NCBI GenBank assembly: GCA_037355855.1
Contig: CM074759.1
Span: 4,650,001 to 4,714,000 of the forward strand
DNA length: 64,000 bases
Reading direction: 5' to 3'
Source of the DNA: Pseudo-nitzschia pungens
Taxonomy: Eukaryota > Bacillariophyta > Bacillariophyceae > Bacillariales > Bacillariaceae
Shown here: positions 8,937-20,300 of the stretch, in pieces
Position numbering within the stretch: the first letter of the stretch is position 1
How the letters are laid out: every line of letters begins with the position of its first letter
The notes under the pieces: generated by a model
Databases searched by the model: none
What the model saw: only the letters and a program-made list of their open reading frames with translations
Told to the model about the DNA's origin: nothing
Made by a program: the position numbers and the translations under genes

Positions 8937-11886
8937 GATCAGAAGGAAACCGAGTCTTTCGCACGGAAGAGAGAGTTGCCGGAGCTGATTTGGTGGAGAC
9001 ATTGGCATGGCTCAAGTCACTGACACTAGCATCATGACTGGAAGAGAATGCAATTGCAGCAACTCCAAGCCTCAATGCAGAGGCTGCATCTTCCCCACCA
9101 CCGGCAGCAGGAACTGCAGTTGAGGACTCAGGAGAGACCACAGTGAGGTCACCAGCCATGGCATTATGGGGAGGGTCAGGAACTTCAGGGGGAACTTCAG
9201 GAGAGATACCAGGGGAGGCATCAGCCTTGGCCACATGGGTAGGATCACCGCCAGGAGGAACAGCACCTGCAGGCGCTGAGGCCTGGACAGCAGTAAGATT
9301 GGAAGTGCCTGTCGCTAAAGTATCCATGGATTGAGAATCATCAAAGCCTCCACCACCACTGTCAGCACGGGCTTGGAGGTTAAAGTGCAAATCCAGATCA
9401 AAAGTGAGGTCTGGGGCAAGGTCAACTGACAAGTCATCATCAACAAGTTCCCAATCTCTTGCATCCCCATCACCAAAAAAGGGAAGAGAGTTATCCTGCA
9501 TTGGATCTGCAGCAGGTGCAGTTTCCACAACACAATTGACTGCATCATCCCAATGGTAATCTTCCATTTCAGTCAAGCACTCAGAAGAGAACCATTGTCG
9601 AACACAAGAACCATACTGAGCTTCCAGAAAAATAGGCAGGAAAGACAACATGGCCATTGCTTCAGCCTTGGTAGTGATGTTGTACAAAGCAAGGATCTCG
9701 CCTCGGTATGAACTGGTATCGACAGAAAGAAAAAGAGGCCATGACCAGTTGTCATGGGTTCTGATACCCAGAAGCACACTGCGCAGTGTCTTCAAACCCA
9801 GCCCTTGGCCCAAGTCAACTGGAAGATCAAGATCAACTACCCCCAGAACAGGAGCAGTTTCATGGCTCTCAATAAATTTGGCTTGGCGGTGCTTAGCCTG
9901 GCGGACAGTCTTGAGCTTGGAGGGGGGAAGAGGTCTGTCGGAAGGATTGGTAGCTGTCTCAATAAACTTGTAGAATTTACCATCAGGTAAAGAGGCAATG
10001 TCTGAAGGTTTGCAACGGTTGAACTGGGCTTTGAGGAGCTTAACAGTTTGGGCGCGCTTTGTTGCATCACATAAAACATGAGCAGCCAGAACTGGATTGG
10101 GATCAGGAGTTCTGGAGTTGTCAAGGCTGATATTCTTCCTGATAACAGCAATAGGACATGCCTGAGACCTGGGATGAGTCTGAAGCAATTCGTTGTAGTG
10201 GTCAAGATCAAAACTCTGCATGTAAGATCCAAGGAGAAAGCCACAGGTGACAATAACTGGGGCCTGTATGTGGTCATATTTCAGGTCCATGTCACGGTCT
10301 CTGAGCCTCTGGAGCAATTGTGCTGAAAAGAGTTTCTCCAGGGAAGCACTGTGTCCCAAAAAGAAGCGTAGATGAGGAGCAGTTCTACTGCGAAGCCAGA
10401 GCTGAGCAACATACAATTCCAAGGTCTTCCTGTCAGGAAGTGTCGTCCAAAACTTGGTAACAGGCTTGGCCTTGGGGTGGAGCCTGGCTCTTGAGGGAAA
10501 AACATACAACACCAGGCGCTTGTCAACAGTCCATAGAAGATCCAAAGCTTCCTTGAGAGACTTGAGCAGCTCATCATACAGTTCCCCAGGGCGTTGTGAC
10601 ATCAACCTTGGAAGGGACAGAGTGACATAAGAACTATGAGAACACTTGGTGCCAGCAGTGACATCCACTGGAGCTCTAGAATCACTGGAGCAAACCCCTC
10701 GGCGTTGGAGGAAATGCCCAGCAGAAGAGGACAAGACAGTAGCATCACCACCACCAGGAAGAAAGGACACTGATTTGGAAGTGGAAGCATCATCAACTGC
10801 AGTTGGCGCAGGTGTAGGAGGTCTCTTCTTGAAATGCCAGTGGGAGCCAAGCACCTGGTTAGCTGCCAACCAAACTTTTCCTTCAGTGCTGGGCAAAAGG
10901 TTCCCTTCACAGTACATGGTGTCAAAACACTCAGGTGACATCTTGGCCAAACCAATAAGACATCTCCTCAGAGCATGGCCGGAAGGTTGCTTGGTCCAGT
11001 CTGCAGAGGCTTGAAAGCAGAGAGTAGCAAGGGAAACCAGGGACTCCACAGAAGCAGTTCTCCAATCAGGGTTGTCAGGAAAAGCTTGAGCATATGCTGG
11101 AGGGATGGCAGACTGACAGACATCATGGATGGATTTCTTGTCATTCCCATCTTTCTTGCTGAAGAAGTGAGTGGGGCTGGGGCATCCAGTCCATAGCCGG
11201 GATCCTGCTGGAGTTTTACGAAGAGTTTGGATAGGGGTGGGAATGGAAGCACGACCAGTAAAAGGCCCCTTACCGTAGAAACACCAGAGGAAGGAATCTG
11301 AGTGAGCTTTGTTGGCAGCAGCCAGGGCTTTCTGGCGCAGGGCATGTCGCTCTGCAGACGGTGTGTCAGAAAGAAATGCAAGAGTAGCTTGTTTCAGACT
11401 AGACTTGGAAGGAGAGACCTTGGAAGGAGGGTGCTTAGAGTCTGAGTGCTCAGAGCCTGGCTGGCCATCCCTAGACGTCTCACTGTTGGACTTTCCACTG
11501 GTGGACTTCCCACTGTTGGACGTCCCACTGTTGGAATTTCCACTGTTGGACTTCCCACTGTTGGACTTCCCACTGTCAGACGTCCCACTGTCGGACTGCC
11601 CACTGCCTGAATGCCCTGTGTCTGAATGCTCAGTGCCTGACTGCTCAGTGCTCATATCAACATCATCTAGTGCACCAGTAGACACAGCAGAAGTGAAGGA
11701 CATATCATCATCAGAAGGGAGTGAATCCCTAGCTGTACGGGGAGAGGGAGGGGGAGAGGGAGTAGCCTGAAGAACGGAACCAGCAGGTGGTCGGCGGGAA
11801 GGAGTCCCCGTAAAGGCGCGTTTGTTTGAAGGATTGGTAGCCAAGGGAGGCCTTTTTCGCCTGGAAGCTGGCGGGGGGGGAGGCAT
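8929..11886 (-). CDS. LINE1 ORF1 protein
   Basis: Intact frame of 985 aa starting at MPPPPPASRRKRPP (11886). The open frame extends upstream to 12018, but those codons come from LINE2 and the duplicated target, so they are not native. Visible features: a basic, Pro-rich N-terminus; a Ser/Gly/Asn pentapeptide repeat tract (about residues 80-140); a long globular middle without a recognisable RRM or zinc knuckle; and an acidic Asp-rich stretch (DDDLSVDLAPDLTFDLD) before a low-complexity C-terminus. By position it should be the RNA-binding partner of ORF2; that is inference. It is close to twice the length of commonly described LINE ORF1 proteins. Confidence 0.85.
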   Translation of the reverse strand: MPPPPPASRRKRPPLATNPSNKRAFTGTPSRRPPAGSVLQATPSPPPSPRTARDSLPSDDDMSFTSAVSTGALDDVDMSTEQSGTEHSDTGHSGSGQSDSGTSDSGKSNSGKSNSGNSNSGTSNSGKSTSGKSNSETSRDGQPGSEHSDSKHPPSKVSPSKSSLKQATLAFLSDTPSAERHALRQKALAAANKAHSDSFLWCFYGKGPFTGRASIPTPIQTLRKTPAGSRLWTGCPSPTHFFSKKDGNDKKSIHDVCQSAIPPAYAQAFPDNPDWRTASVESLVSLATLCFQASADWTKQPSGHALRRCLIGLAKMSPECFDTMYCEGNLLPSTEGKVWLAANQVLGSHWHFKKRPPTPAPTAVDDASTSKSVSFLPGGGDATVLSSSAGHFLQRRGVCSSDSRAPVDVTAGTKCSHSSYVTLSLPRLMSQRPGELYDELLKSLKEALDLLWTVDKRLVLYVFPSRARLHPKAKPVTKFWTTLPDRKTLELYVAQLWLRSRTAPHLRFFLGHSASLEKLFSAQLLQRLRDRDMDLKYDHIQAPVIVTCGFLLGSYMQSFDLDHYNELLQTHPRSQACPIAVIRKNISLDNSRTPDPNPVLAAHVLCDATKRAQTVKLLKAQFNRCKPSDIASLPDGKFYKFIETATNPSDRPLPPSKLKTVRQAKHRQAKFIESHETAPVLGVVDLDLPVDLGQGLGLKTLRSVLLGIRTHDNWSWPLFLSVDTSSYRGEILALYNITTKAEAMAMLSFLPIFLEAQYGSCVRQWFSSECLTEMEDYHWDDAVNCVVETAPAADPMQDNSLPFFGDGDARDWELVDDDLSVDLAPDLTFDLDLHFNLQARADSGGGGFDDSQSMDTLATGTSNLTAVQASAPAGAVPPGGDPTHVAKADASPGISPEVPPEVPDPPHNAMAGDLTVVSPESSTAVPAAGGGEDAASALRLGVAAIAFSSSHDASVSDLSHANVSTKSAPATLSSVRKTRFPSDHG
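11475..11645 (-). repeat. 15-bp minisatellite encoding S-x-S-G-x repeats in LINE1 ORF1
   Basis: Repeats of a 15-bp unit (coding strand aacagtgggaagtcc and variants) encode SNSGK, SDSGT, SNSGN and similar. The same array is in LINE2 at about 14620-14790. Confidence 0.85.
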
Positions 11887-11906
11887 GGTGGGGCTAGTAT
11901 CGTCTG

Positions 11907-11924
11907 AATAGGCGTGTTGGCTCG
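11907..11924. repeat. Target-site duplication of LINE2 (left copy)
   Basis: AATAGGCGTGTTGGCTCG at 11907-11924 recurs at 23477-23494; the first three bases may belong to the (ATT)n tail, so the TSD is 15-18 bp. The duplicated bases belong to LINE1, between its 5' UTR and its ORF1 start. Confidence 0.9.
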
Positions 11925-14377
11925 ACAATTTTGCGACGCGCGATTTTGTCCGACGTTCCGATGTTCCAGTACTTAAAACACGTAGATTTCTACACAACTT
12001 TCCCCTTTGATATCTCACTCACTTCTAAAGCTCCTACAACAACACCAAGCACTACACCTATTAACAGAGACCCCCCCTATCTGATTCTGCTGTTTGTTTG
12101 GCTGCTCCTTGCTTCCTTTGGTTGCTGTGGTTGCTTGTTTCCTGTCGGTCGGTCGATTCGGCAGCACCACAAGCAAACAAGGACACATAATTTTCTACAG
12201 CAATTGCAGTACTAATTCTACAGCAGCTCTGCTCCGGTTAGTCTCCGCACTCTTTGTCTCCGAGCTCGGTTTGTTTTTTTTTTTGATCTGTTTTCAAGCC
12301 ATATTTTTATTTAACGCTATACAGTCTTCCAAGCCCCTTAAGTGATACCCACTTAACGTTCTACATTCTTCAAGGTCGAACCTACTTAACGTTCTACATT
12401 CTTCAAGATCGAACACATATACACCCCCCTTCTAGAAGGTTCCTACTCGCTGATCCCTAAGTATCTGCAAGTTTGCGCAAGCATATCTTCCAGTTCCCGT
12501 TTATTTTCAAGCCAATTGCCCCCTGCTCTTACTAGTGTCAATCACTTAAGAGCTACCCTGTTTCCTAGCCAAGCCCCCCAGTCCCTAAGTGTTTTCGCTT
12601 AAGGCTCCCCCTACTACACCTGTTTTCAAGCCAAGACCAACCGATCCCTAAGTACCTCCTACTTATTGCACTCTTGTTTCCAAGACTATAGCTACTACAG
12701 CCCCTTGTTTTCAAGACTACAATTTCCCTGGTCCCTAAGTGTTCGCGAGTTCCCTGATCCCTAAGTGTTTTCGCTATTAAGCAACCCCAACTTGAACTTC
12801 AAGTTCGACACTGTTTTCAAGACACAAGCCTCTCCCTGGTCCCTAGGTTTTTCTACTAAAGCCCCTGTTTTCAAGCAAGCAGCTTCCCCGGTCCCTAAGT
12901 GTCTCGCTCAAGGCACCTGTTTTCAAGCCAATTGCCCCCGGATACTGTTTCCACTGTTTTCCTGGTCCCTAAGTGTCTCGCTCAAGGTCCCTGTTTTCAA
13001 GACAATTGCCCCTGGATACTGTTTCCACTTATAAGTACTCGCGAGTTTGAACTTCAAGTTCCCTCCTGAGCCTTTTAAGTGTGCCCTGGCATTGATATCC
13101 CCCGGTCCCTAAGTGTTCCTACTAAAGCCCCTGTTTTCACGCAAGCAGTGTCCCTGATCCCAGGTCTTTGTTACAAGCCAGTCGTCAGTTTGTTTCTACA
13201 AGTTTGTTTCTACACGATTTGCAGTGGTCTACTGGAGTTCCTAAATTCTGTAACTCCAGAGCACCTCTGTGGGTTTCGAACGAGACTCTTCTGGTAGTGC
13301 TCCAGTCTTTTCTTTTGGTTCCCCTGGAGTTTTTCCTTGTCCAGACCAACGTTGGACCTGTTGTTGCTGCTTTACCCTGTTTCCCAGCATACAACCAATC
13401 ACTCAACTGGTGCTTCTACTGCCCCGGCATTTGTCATCATCAGGCATTTCTGCACCCAGGTGGCGTGTCTGTTGTTGCTTCTGCACTCCACTCGAGTTTT
13501 TCTACTGTTGAATTGCCCTCAACCGGTGCTTCTCCTGCCCCGGTATCTGTCATCACCTGGCACTTCTACATCCAAGCGGCGTGTCTGTTGTAGCTCCTGC
13601 ACCCAGTTGGTTGCTTTTCTGCAGTGGCTTTTCAACATCCCAGTGGCGTTTCTACTGTTGCTTCTGCACTCAACTGGTGATTCTACTGCCCCGGCTTTTG
13701 TCATCATCAGGCACTTCTGCACCCAAGTGGCGTTTTTGCTGTTGCTTCTGCATTCAACTGGTGCTTCTACTGCCCCGGCCTTTGCTCTCACCTGGCACCT
13801 CTACATAGAAAGCGGCGTTTTCTGTTGTTGCTTCTGCACTCCACTGGAGGTTTTCTGCTGTTGAATTGCCGTCAACCGGTGCTTCTCCTGCCCCGGCCTT
13901 TGCCCTCAACCGGTGCTTCTCCTGCCCCGGCCTTTGTCATCACCTGGCACTTTTCCATCCAAGCGGCGTGTCTGCTGTTGCTCCAAGCCCCTGTTACCAG
14001 TTCTTTGATACAAGCCAGTTGTCGGTGGTTGGTTTCTACAGTCCTTTTCTACAGTCTGTTCGGTTTCTACAGTCTGTTTCTACACAATTTGCAGTGGTCT
14101 ACTGGAGTTTCTAAATTCTGTAACTCCAGAGCACCTCTGTGGGTTTCGAGCGTGACTCTTCTGGTAGTGCTCCAGCCTTTTCTTTTGGTTCCCCTGGAAT
14201 TTTTCCTTGTTCAGACCAACATTGGACCTGTTGTTGCTGCTGTATCCTGTTTCCCAGCATACAACCTATCACTCAACTGGTGCTTTTCAGTTTGTTGATT
14301 TGCCCTCAACCGGTGCTTCTCCTGCCCCGGCCTTTGTCATCACCTGGCACTTTTACATCCCAGAGCAGTGCCCACCA
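11925..14377 (+). other. LINE2 5' UTR with internal repeat arrays
   Basis: Non-coding, pyrimidine-rich on this strand. Block 1 (about 12330-13180): degenerate repeats of 'ggtccctaagtgt...ctgttttcaag', at least eight copies, including a clear pair near 12890-13030. Block 2 (13205-13415) and a second copy (14090-14285), about 870 bp apart, carry an antisense segment of gypsy pol. Block 3 (13410-13990): about seven copies of a unit containing 'ggtgcttctcctgccccggcctttgtcatcacctggcac'-like sequence. The promoter is expected here because a LINE must carry it internally; I cannot locate it from motifs. Confidence 0.75.
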
Positions 14378-17339
14378 TGCCTCCCCCCCCGCCAGCTTCC
14401 AGGCGAAAAAGGCCTCCCTTGGCTACCAATCCTTCAAACAAACGCGCCTTTACGGGGACTCCTTCCCGCCGACCACCTGCTGGTTCCGTTCTTCAGGCTA
14501 CTCCCTCTCCCCCTCCCTCTCCCCGTACAGCTAGGGATTCACTCCCTTCTGATGATGATATGTCCTTCACTTCTGCTGTGTCTACTGGTGCACTAGATGA
14601 TGTTGATATGAGCACTGAGCAGTCAGGCACTGGGCATTCAGACACAGGGCATTCAGGCAGTGGGCAGTCCGACAGTGGGACGTCTGACAGTGGGAAGTCC
14701 AACAGTGGGAAGTCCAACAGTGGAAATTCCAACAGTGGGACGTCCAACAGTGGGAAGTCCACCAGTGGAAAGTCCAACAGTGAGACGTCTAGGGATGGCC
14801 AGCCAGGCTCTGAGCACTCAGACTCTAAGCACCCTCCTTCCAAGGTCTCTCCTTCCAAGTCTAGTCTGAAACAAGCTACTCTTGCATTTCTTTCTGACAC
14901 ACCGTCTGCAGAGCGACATGCCCTGCGCCAGAAAGCCCTGGCTGCTGCCAACAAAGCTCACTCAGATTCCTTCCTCTGGTGTTTCTACGGTAAGGGGCCT
15001 TTTACTGGTCGTGCTTCCATTCCCACCCCTATCCAAACTCTTCGTAAAACTCCAGCAGGATCCCGGCTATGGACTGGATGTCCCTAGCCCCACTCACTTC
15101 TTCAGCAAGAAAGATGGGAATGATAAGAAATCCATCCATGATGTCTGTCAGTCTGCCATCCCTCCAGCATATGCTCAAGCTTTTCCTGACAACCCTGATT
15201 GGAGAACTGCTTCTGTGGAGTCCCTGATTTCCCTTGCTACTCTCTGCTTTCAAGCCTCTGCAGACTGGACCAAGCAACCTTCCGGCCATGCTCTGAGGAG
15301 ATGTCTTATTGGTTTGGCCAAGATGTCACCTGAGTGTTTTGACACCATGTACTGTGAAGGGAACCTTTTGCCCAGCACTGAAGGAAAAGTTTGGTTGGCA
15401 GCTAACCAGGTGCTTGGCTCCCACTGGCATTTCAAGAAGAGACCTCCTACACCTGCGCCAACTGCAGTTGATGATGCTTCCTACTTCCAAATCAGTGTCC
15501 TTTCTTCCTGGTGGTGGTGATGCTACTGTCTTGTCCTCTTCTGCTGGGCATTTCCTCCAACGCCGAGGGGTTTGCTCCAGTGATTCTAGAGCTCCAGTGG
15601 ATGTCACTGCTGGCACCAAGTCGTGTTCTCATAGTTCTTATGTCACTCTGTCCCTTCCAAGGCTGATGTCACAACGCCCTGGGGAACTGTATGATGAGCT
15701 GCTCAAGTCTCTCAAGGAAGCTTTGGATCTACTATGGACTGTTGACAAGCGCCTGGTGTTGTATGTTTTTCCCTCAAGAGCCCGGCTCAACCCCAAGGCC
15801 AAGCCTGTTACAAAGTTCTGGACGACACTTCCTGACAGGAAGACCTTGGAATTGTATGTTGCTCAGCTCTGGCTTCGCAGTAGAACTGCTCCTCATCTAC
15901 GCTTCTTTTTGGGACACAGTGCTTCCCTGGAGAAACTCTTTTCAGCACAATTGCTCCAGAGGCTCAGAGACCGTGACATGGACCTGAAATATGACCACAT
16001 ACAGGCCCCAGTTATTGTCACCTGTGGCTTTCTCCTTGGATCTTACATGCAGAGTTTTGATCTTGACCACTACAACGAATTGCTTCAGACTCATCCCAGG
16101 TTTCAGGCATGTCCTATTGCTGTTATCAGGAAGAATATCAGCCTTGACAACTCCAGAACTCCTGATCCCAATCCGGTTCTGGCTGCTCATGTTTTATGTG
16201 ATGCAACAAAGCGCGCCCAAACTGTTAAGCTCCTCAAAGCCCAGTTCAACCGTTGCAAACCTTCAGACATTGCCTCTTTACCTGATGGTAAATTCTACAA
16301 GTTTATTGAGACAGCTACCAATCCTTCTGACAGACCTCTTCCCCCCTCCAAGCTCAAGACTGTCCGCCAGGCTAAGCACCGCCAAGCCAAATTTATTGAG
16401 AGCCATGAAACTGCTCCTGTTCTGGGGGTAGTTGATCTTGATCTTCCAGTTGACTTGGGCCAAGGGCTGGGTTTGAAGACACTGCGCAGTGTGCTTCTGG
16501 GTATCAGAACCCGTGACAATTGGTCATGGCCTCTTTTTCTTTCTGTCGATACCAGTTCATACCGAGGCGAGATCCTTGCTTTGTACAACATCACTACCAA
16601 GGCTGAAGCAATGGCCATGTTGTCTTTCCTGCCTATTTTTCTGGAAGCTCAGTATGGTTCTTGTGTTCGACAATGGTTCTCTTCTGAGTGCTTGACTGAA
16701 ATGGAAGATTACCATTGGGATGATGCAGTCAATTGTGTTGTGGAAACTGCACCTGCTGCAGATCCAATGCAGGATAACTCTCTTCCCTTTTTTGGTGATG
16801 GGGATGCAAGAGATTGGGAACTTGTTGATGATGACTTGTCAGTTGACCTTGCCCCAGACCTCACTTTTGATCTGGATTTGCACTTTAACCTCCAAGCCCG
16901 TGCTGACAGTGGTGGTGGAGGCTTTGATGATTCTCAATCCATGGATACTTTAGCGACAGGCACTTCCAATCTTACTGCTGTCCAGGCCTCAGCGCCTGCA
17001 GGTGCTGTTCCTCCTGGCGGTGATCCTACCCATGTGGCCAAGGCTGATGCCTCCCCTGGTATCTCTCCTGAAGATCCCCCTGAAGTTCCTGACCCTCCCC
17101 ATAATGCCATAGCTGGTGACCTCACTGTGGTCTCTCCTGAGTCCTCAACTGCAGTTCCTGCTGCCGGTGGTGGGGAAGATGCAGCCTCTGCATTGAGGCT
17201 TGGAGTTGCTGCCATTGCATTCTCTTCCAGTCATGATGCTAGTGTCAGTGACTTGAGCCATGCCAATGTCTCCACCAAATCAGCTCCGGCAACTCTCTCT
17301 TCCGTGCGAAAGACTCGGTTTCCTTCTGATCATGGTTAG
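14378..17339 (+). pseudogene. LINE2 ORF1 with two frameshifts
   Basis: Starts at MPPPPPASRRKRPP (14378), as in LINE1. Compared with LINE1 it has an extra base at about 15082 (ggatgTccc) and another at about 15483 (gcttccTact), so the protein runs through three frames (frame 1 to about 15082, frame 2 to about 15483, frame 3 to the stop at 17339). A further 3-nt insertion near 15619 adds one Ser. The pentapeptide array and acidic tail are preserved. As it stands, the copy would give only the first about 235 residues. Confidence 0.88.
14620..14790 (+). repeat. 15-bp minisatellite encoding S-x-S-G-x repeats in LINE2 ORF1
   Basis: Tandem 15-bp units give pentapeptides such as SDSGT, SNSGK, SNSGN and STSGK, about eleven in a row. 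The repeat number is the same as in LINE1 by eye. Confidence 0.85.
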
Positions 17340-20300
17340 ATCTTCTGGTACGAGGTTTGATGGGATGCCTTCCAATCCAAATCCCATCAATGCTTCTCCT
17401 GTTTCTCCCTTTCCCCCCTCCGCCTCTTCCCCTGTCTCTCATTTTGTCCAATTAACTCTTCATGGAGACTCTCTTGCTGCTAAGGATTCCGACAGTTTTG
17501 GTCATTCCTTTCCTCAAGCTCCATCATCTAATTCCACCATCATCACCTTCCAAAACATTGGACCCCAGCGTAGAGCTGCCTTTATGTCCATGTCCAAGCA
17601 CAACGCCCGTCAATTTGTCAAGAGCAATGCCAGTGTGGCTCTTTTTGCTGAACATTGTTTGAATGAATCCAAACTCCTGCCCTGTGATCTTTTCAATCGG
17701 CGCATGAAGAATGTCTGTCCCTCAAGTTTTTCCTATCTTGCCAACAACAAGCATGAAGCTTCTGACTGCTCATGGCTTCAGCCTGGTGGCACAGGGTTTT
17801 CCATTGATCAACTGTTCAGTTCCCACAAGATTGCCCATGGGGCTGATCCTTCTGGTCTTGGAAGATGGTCCTTTGTCAAGTTTCAAGGCAGGGATGGCTA
17901 CAATGTCACCATGTTTTCTGCTTACTGCCCAGTTGAAAATGATAGGGATCTTGGTTCAGTCTGGAATCAACAGTACCGATACTTTCAAGCAGCTGAAAAT
18001 CTTTTCAGTCCCAATCCATGCATTCTTTTTCACAGGGATTTGACTGCTGCCCTTCAGGTCTGCCTGGGTGCAGGTGACCAGGTCATTGTTGGGATTGACC
18101 AGAATGCTGATGTTCGAACTGATGGCTTGTCTTTTGAGCTCAAGGCTCTTGGTTTCAGAGAGGCCATTCTTACACTTCATAGTAGGTCTTCGCCTCCTGC
18201 CACTCACAACCGCAACACTACCAGAACACCAATTGATGCCATTTGGGTCTCTGAGAATGTTGATGTTCTCAGGGCTGGGTATTGTCCCTTTGGTGGTGTC
18301 TATGGTATGGAATCTGACCACAGAATGCTTTGGATTGAAGTCTGTAATTGCAGCCTCATGGGCAAATATTTGCCACCTCCCGTGAACTTCTCTCCTTCCA
18401 AACTCCAGTCCTCCCACCCTCATCTGCGCCACCGTTATTTCAAGCGTGTCAGGCACAGCTTTCTCCAGGCTGGAGTGTTTTCTCTCCAAGCTAAGCTGGA
18501 GCACCTACTGGCTCAGTTTCAGTCTGGGGATATTTCTGTGCGCACTGATCTCATCACCACATATGAAGTACTCCATGAAACCTCTACCTCTCTCAGGCTC
18601 TCTGTTGAACAAAACCTCTGCCACACTAGAGCTGGTTTGGTTCCATGGTCACCAAAGCTGCAAGTCTATCGTGATACAATTGACTTTTGGAGGCGTGTTG
18701 TTAAGTTGAGACAGGGTGTGTCCACCAGTCATACTGTTTTGAAAAGGTTGGCCTGCAAGCTTTCTCTCTACAAAGGAGAACACAGTGACCTTTCCAGTGC
18801 TCTCCTCCATCTGAAACAAGCTTACAAGCAATACCGGGCAGTGAAGAAATTGGCCCCCTCATGGAGAGACTCCTTCAATCAAGGCCTGGTGGATGCACTT
18901 CTTGCTGAAGGCAAGCCTCACAACCAGACTGCTTCCCAGATTCGTGCCAGGATGCGCAGGGAACGTCTTCACAGAGAGCTTGGTCTTGCTGCTCGGTCTA
19001 TTCGGGGACGTGTCAACAAGTCAGCAGTCTTGCGAGCTATTGCAGTTGGCCATGATGGTGTTGAACAGGTCTTGGAGTCTCAGTCTACTATGGTACCAGC
19101 TATGGCTGAATCCAATGTCCGGCGTCAACAGCAGTGTCTAGGCACTCCTTCCATGACTCCCTCCTTCATTCAAGATTTCGGCTACCTAGGCACTGCCCAG
19201 GCTGCGACTCATGTTCTTGATGGCACATATAATCCTCCTCCTGCCACTGACAAATACCTTTCTGAATTTCTTTCCTGTCTCAAAGTCCCTGACTCTATAC
19301 TGAGTTTGCCCCCCTTTGACTATTCAGTGTGTCCAGCTGACAATGCTGCTGCCTGGAAACGCCAGAGGGAACGCACAGCAAGTGAACCTTCTTGTTTGAG
19401 TTTTGCCCACCACAAGGCATTTGCCCTGGATCCCCAGCTGAACAAGTTTGACACTCTCCTGAGATCCGTCCCATTGATTGTTGGCTTCTCTCCTTCTGCT
19501 TGGCAGGTCATCACTGATGTTGAGATCTTCAAGAAACCTGGTGAATATAGAGTGGATAAGATGAGGCTTATTCAGCTGATGTCTCCTGAGTTCCAAATCA
19601 ACAACAAGATGATTGGCCGACGCATTCTTGCCTATGCTGAACGTGCCAATGCCGTGGCTGTTGATCAACATGGAAGCAGGAAACACCACAAGGCCATCAA
19701 CACCTGCCTGAACAAGAAGCTCATCTGTGATGTGTTGCGGCAGAAGCGCAGATCCGGTGCTGTTGCTATGAATGATGCCAAGGGCTGTTATGATAGAATC
19801 TCTCATCCCATTGCAGGTCTCACTCTCCAGAGTTTTGGTGTTCCTGCACATGTGTGTGAGGTTCTTTTGTCTACTTTGCAACTTGCCAAGCACCACATCA
19901 AAACTGGTTTTGGTCGGTCAGGTCCTGTGTATGGTGCTGAACCTGTTCCTCTCAGTGGTTGTGGCCAAGGCAATGGTATTGGTCCAACTCTTTGGGCCTT
20001 GGTGTCAACAATTGTCTTCCGAATGATGCAACAGGCTGGGCATGGTGTCCATCTTATCACTTCTTTGTCACTGCAACTGGTTTCTCTTGTGGGTTTTGCC
20101 TTTGTGGATGACACAGATTTGTTTTGTGCCGGCTCTGATTCCTCAACATCTGGTGAGGAATTGGCTGTTGATTTTCAGGCAGCTCTTGACCGATGGGCTG
20201 GAGGGATTATTGCCACTGGTGGTGCGATTGAACCTGCCAAATCCTTCTGTTATTTGATTGATTTCAAATGGAATGGATCCGGTTGGGACTATCGCTCCAT

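Noticed and set aside
11887..12018. 44 extra codons upstream of LINE1 ORF1
   Set aside because: These bases belong to LINE2 and the duplicated target, and the LINE2 ORF1 lacks them.
12330..13990. Regular repeats resembling a CRISPR-like or satellite array
   Set aside because: Units are degenerate, unevenly spaced and present in both LINE copies at the same place, so they are part of the LINE 5' UTR.
14493..14954. Long open frame antisense to LINE2 ORF1 (and 11309-11770 opposite LINE1 ORF1), LLDFPLLDFP repeats
   Set aside because: It is the reverse-strand shadow of the S-x-S-G-x minisatellite; periodic 15-bp units keep all frames open.
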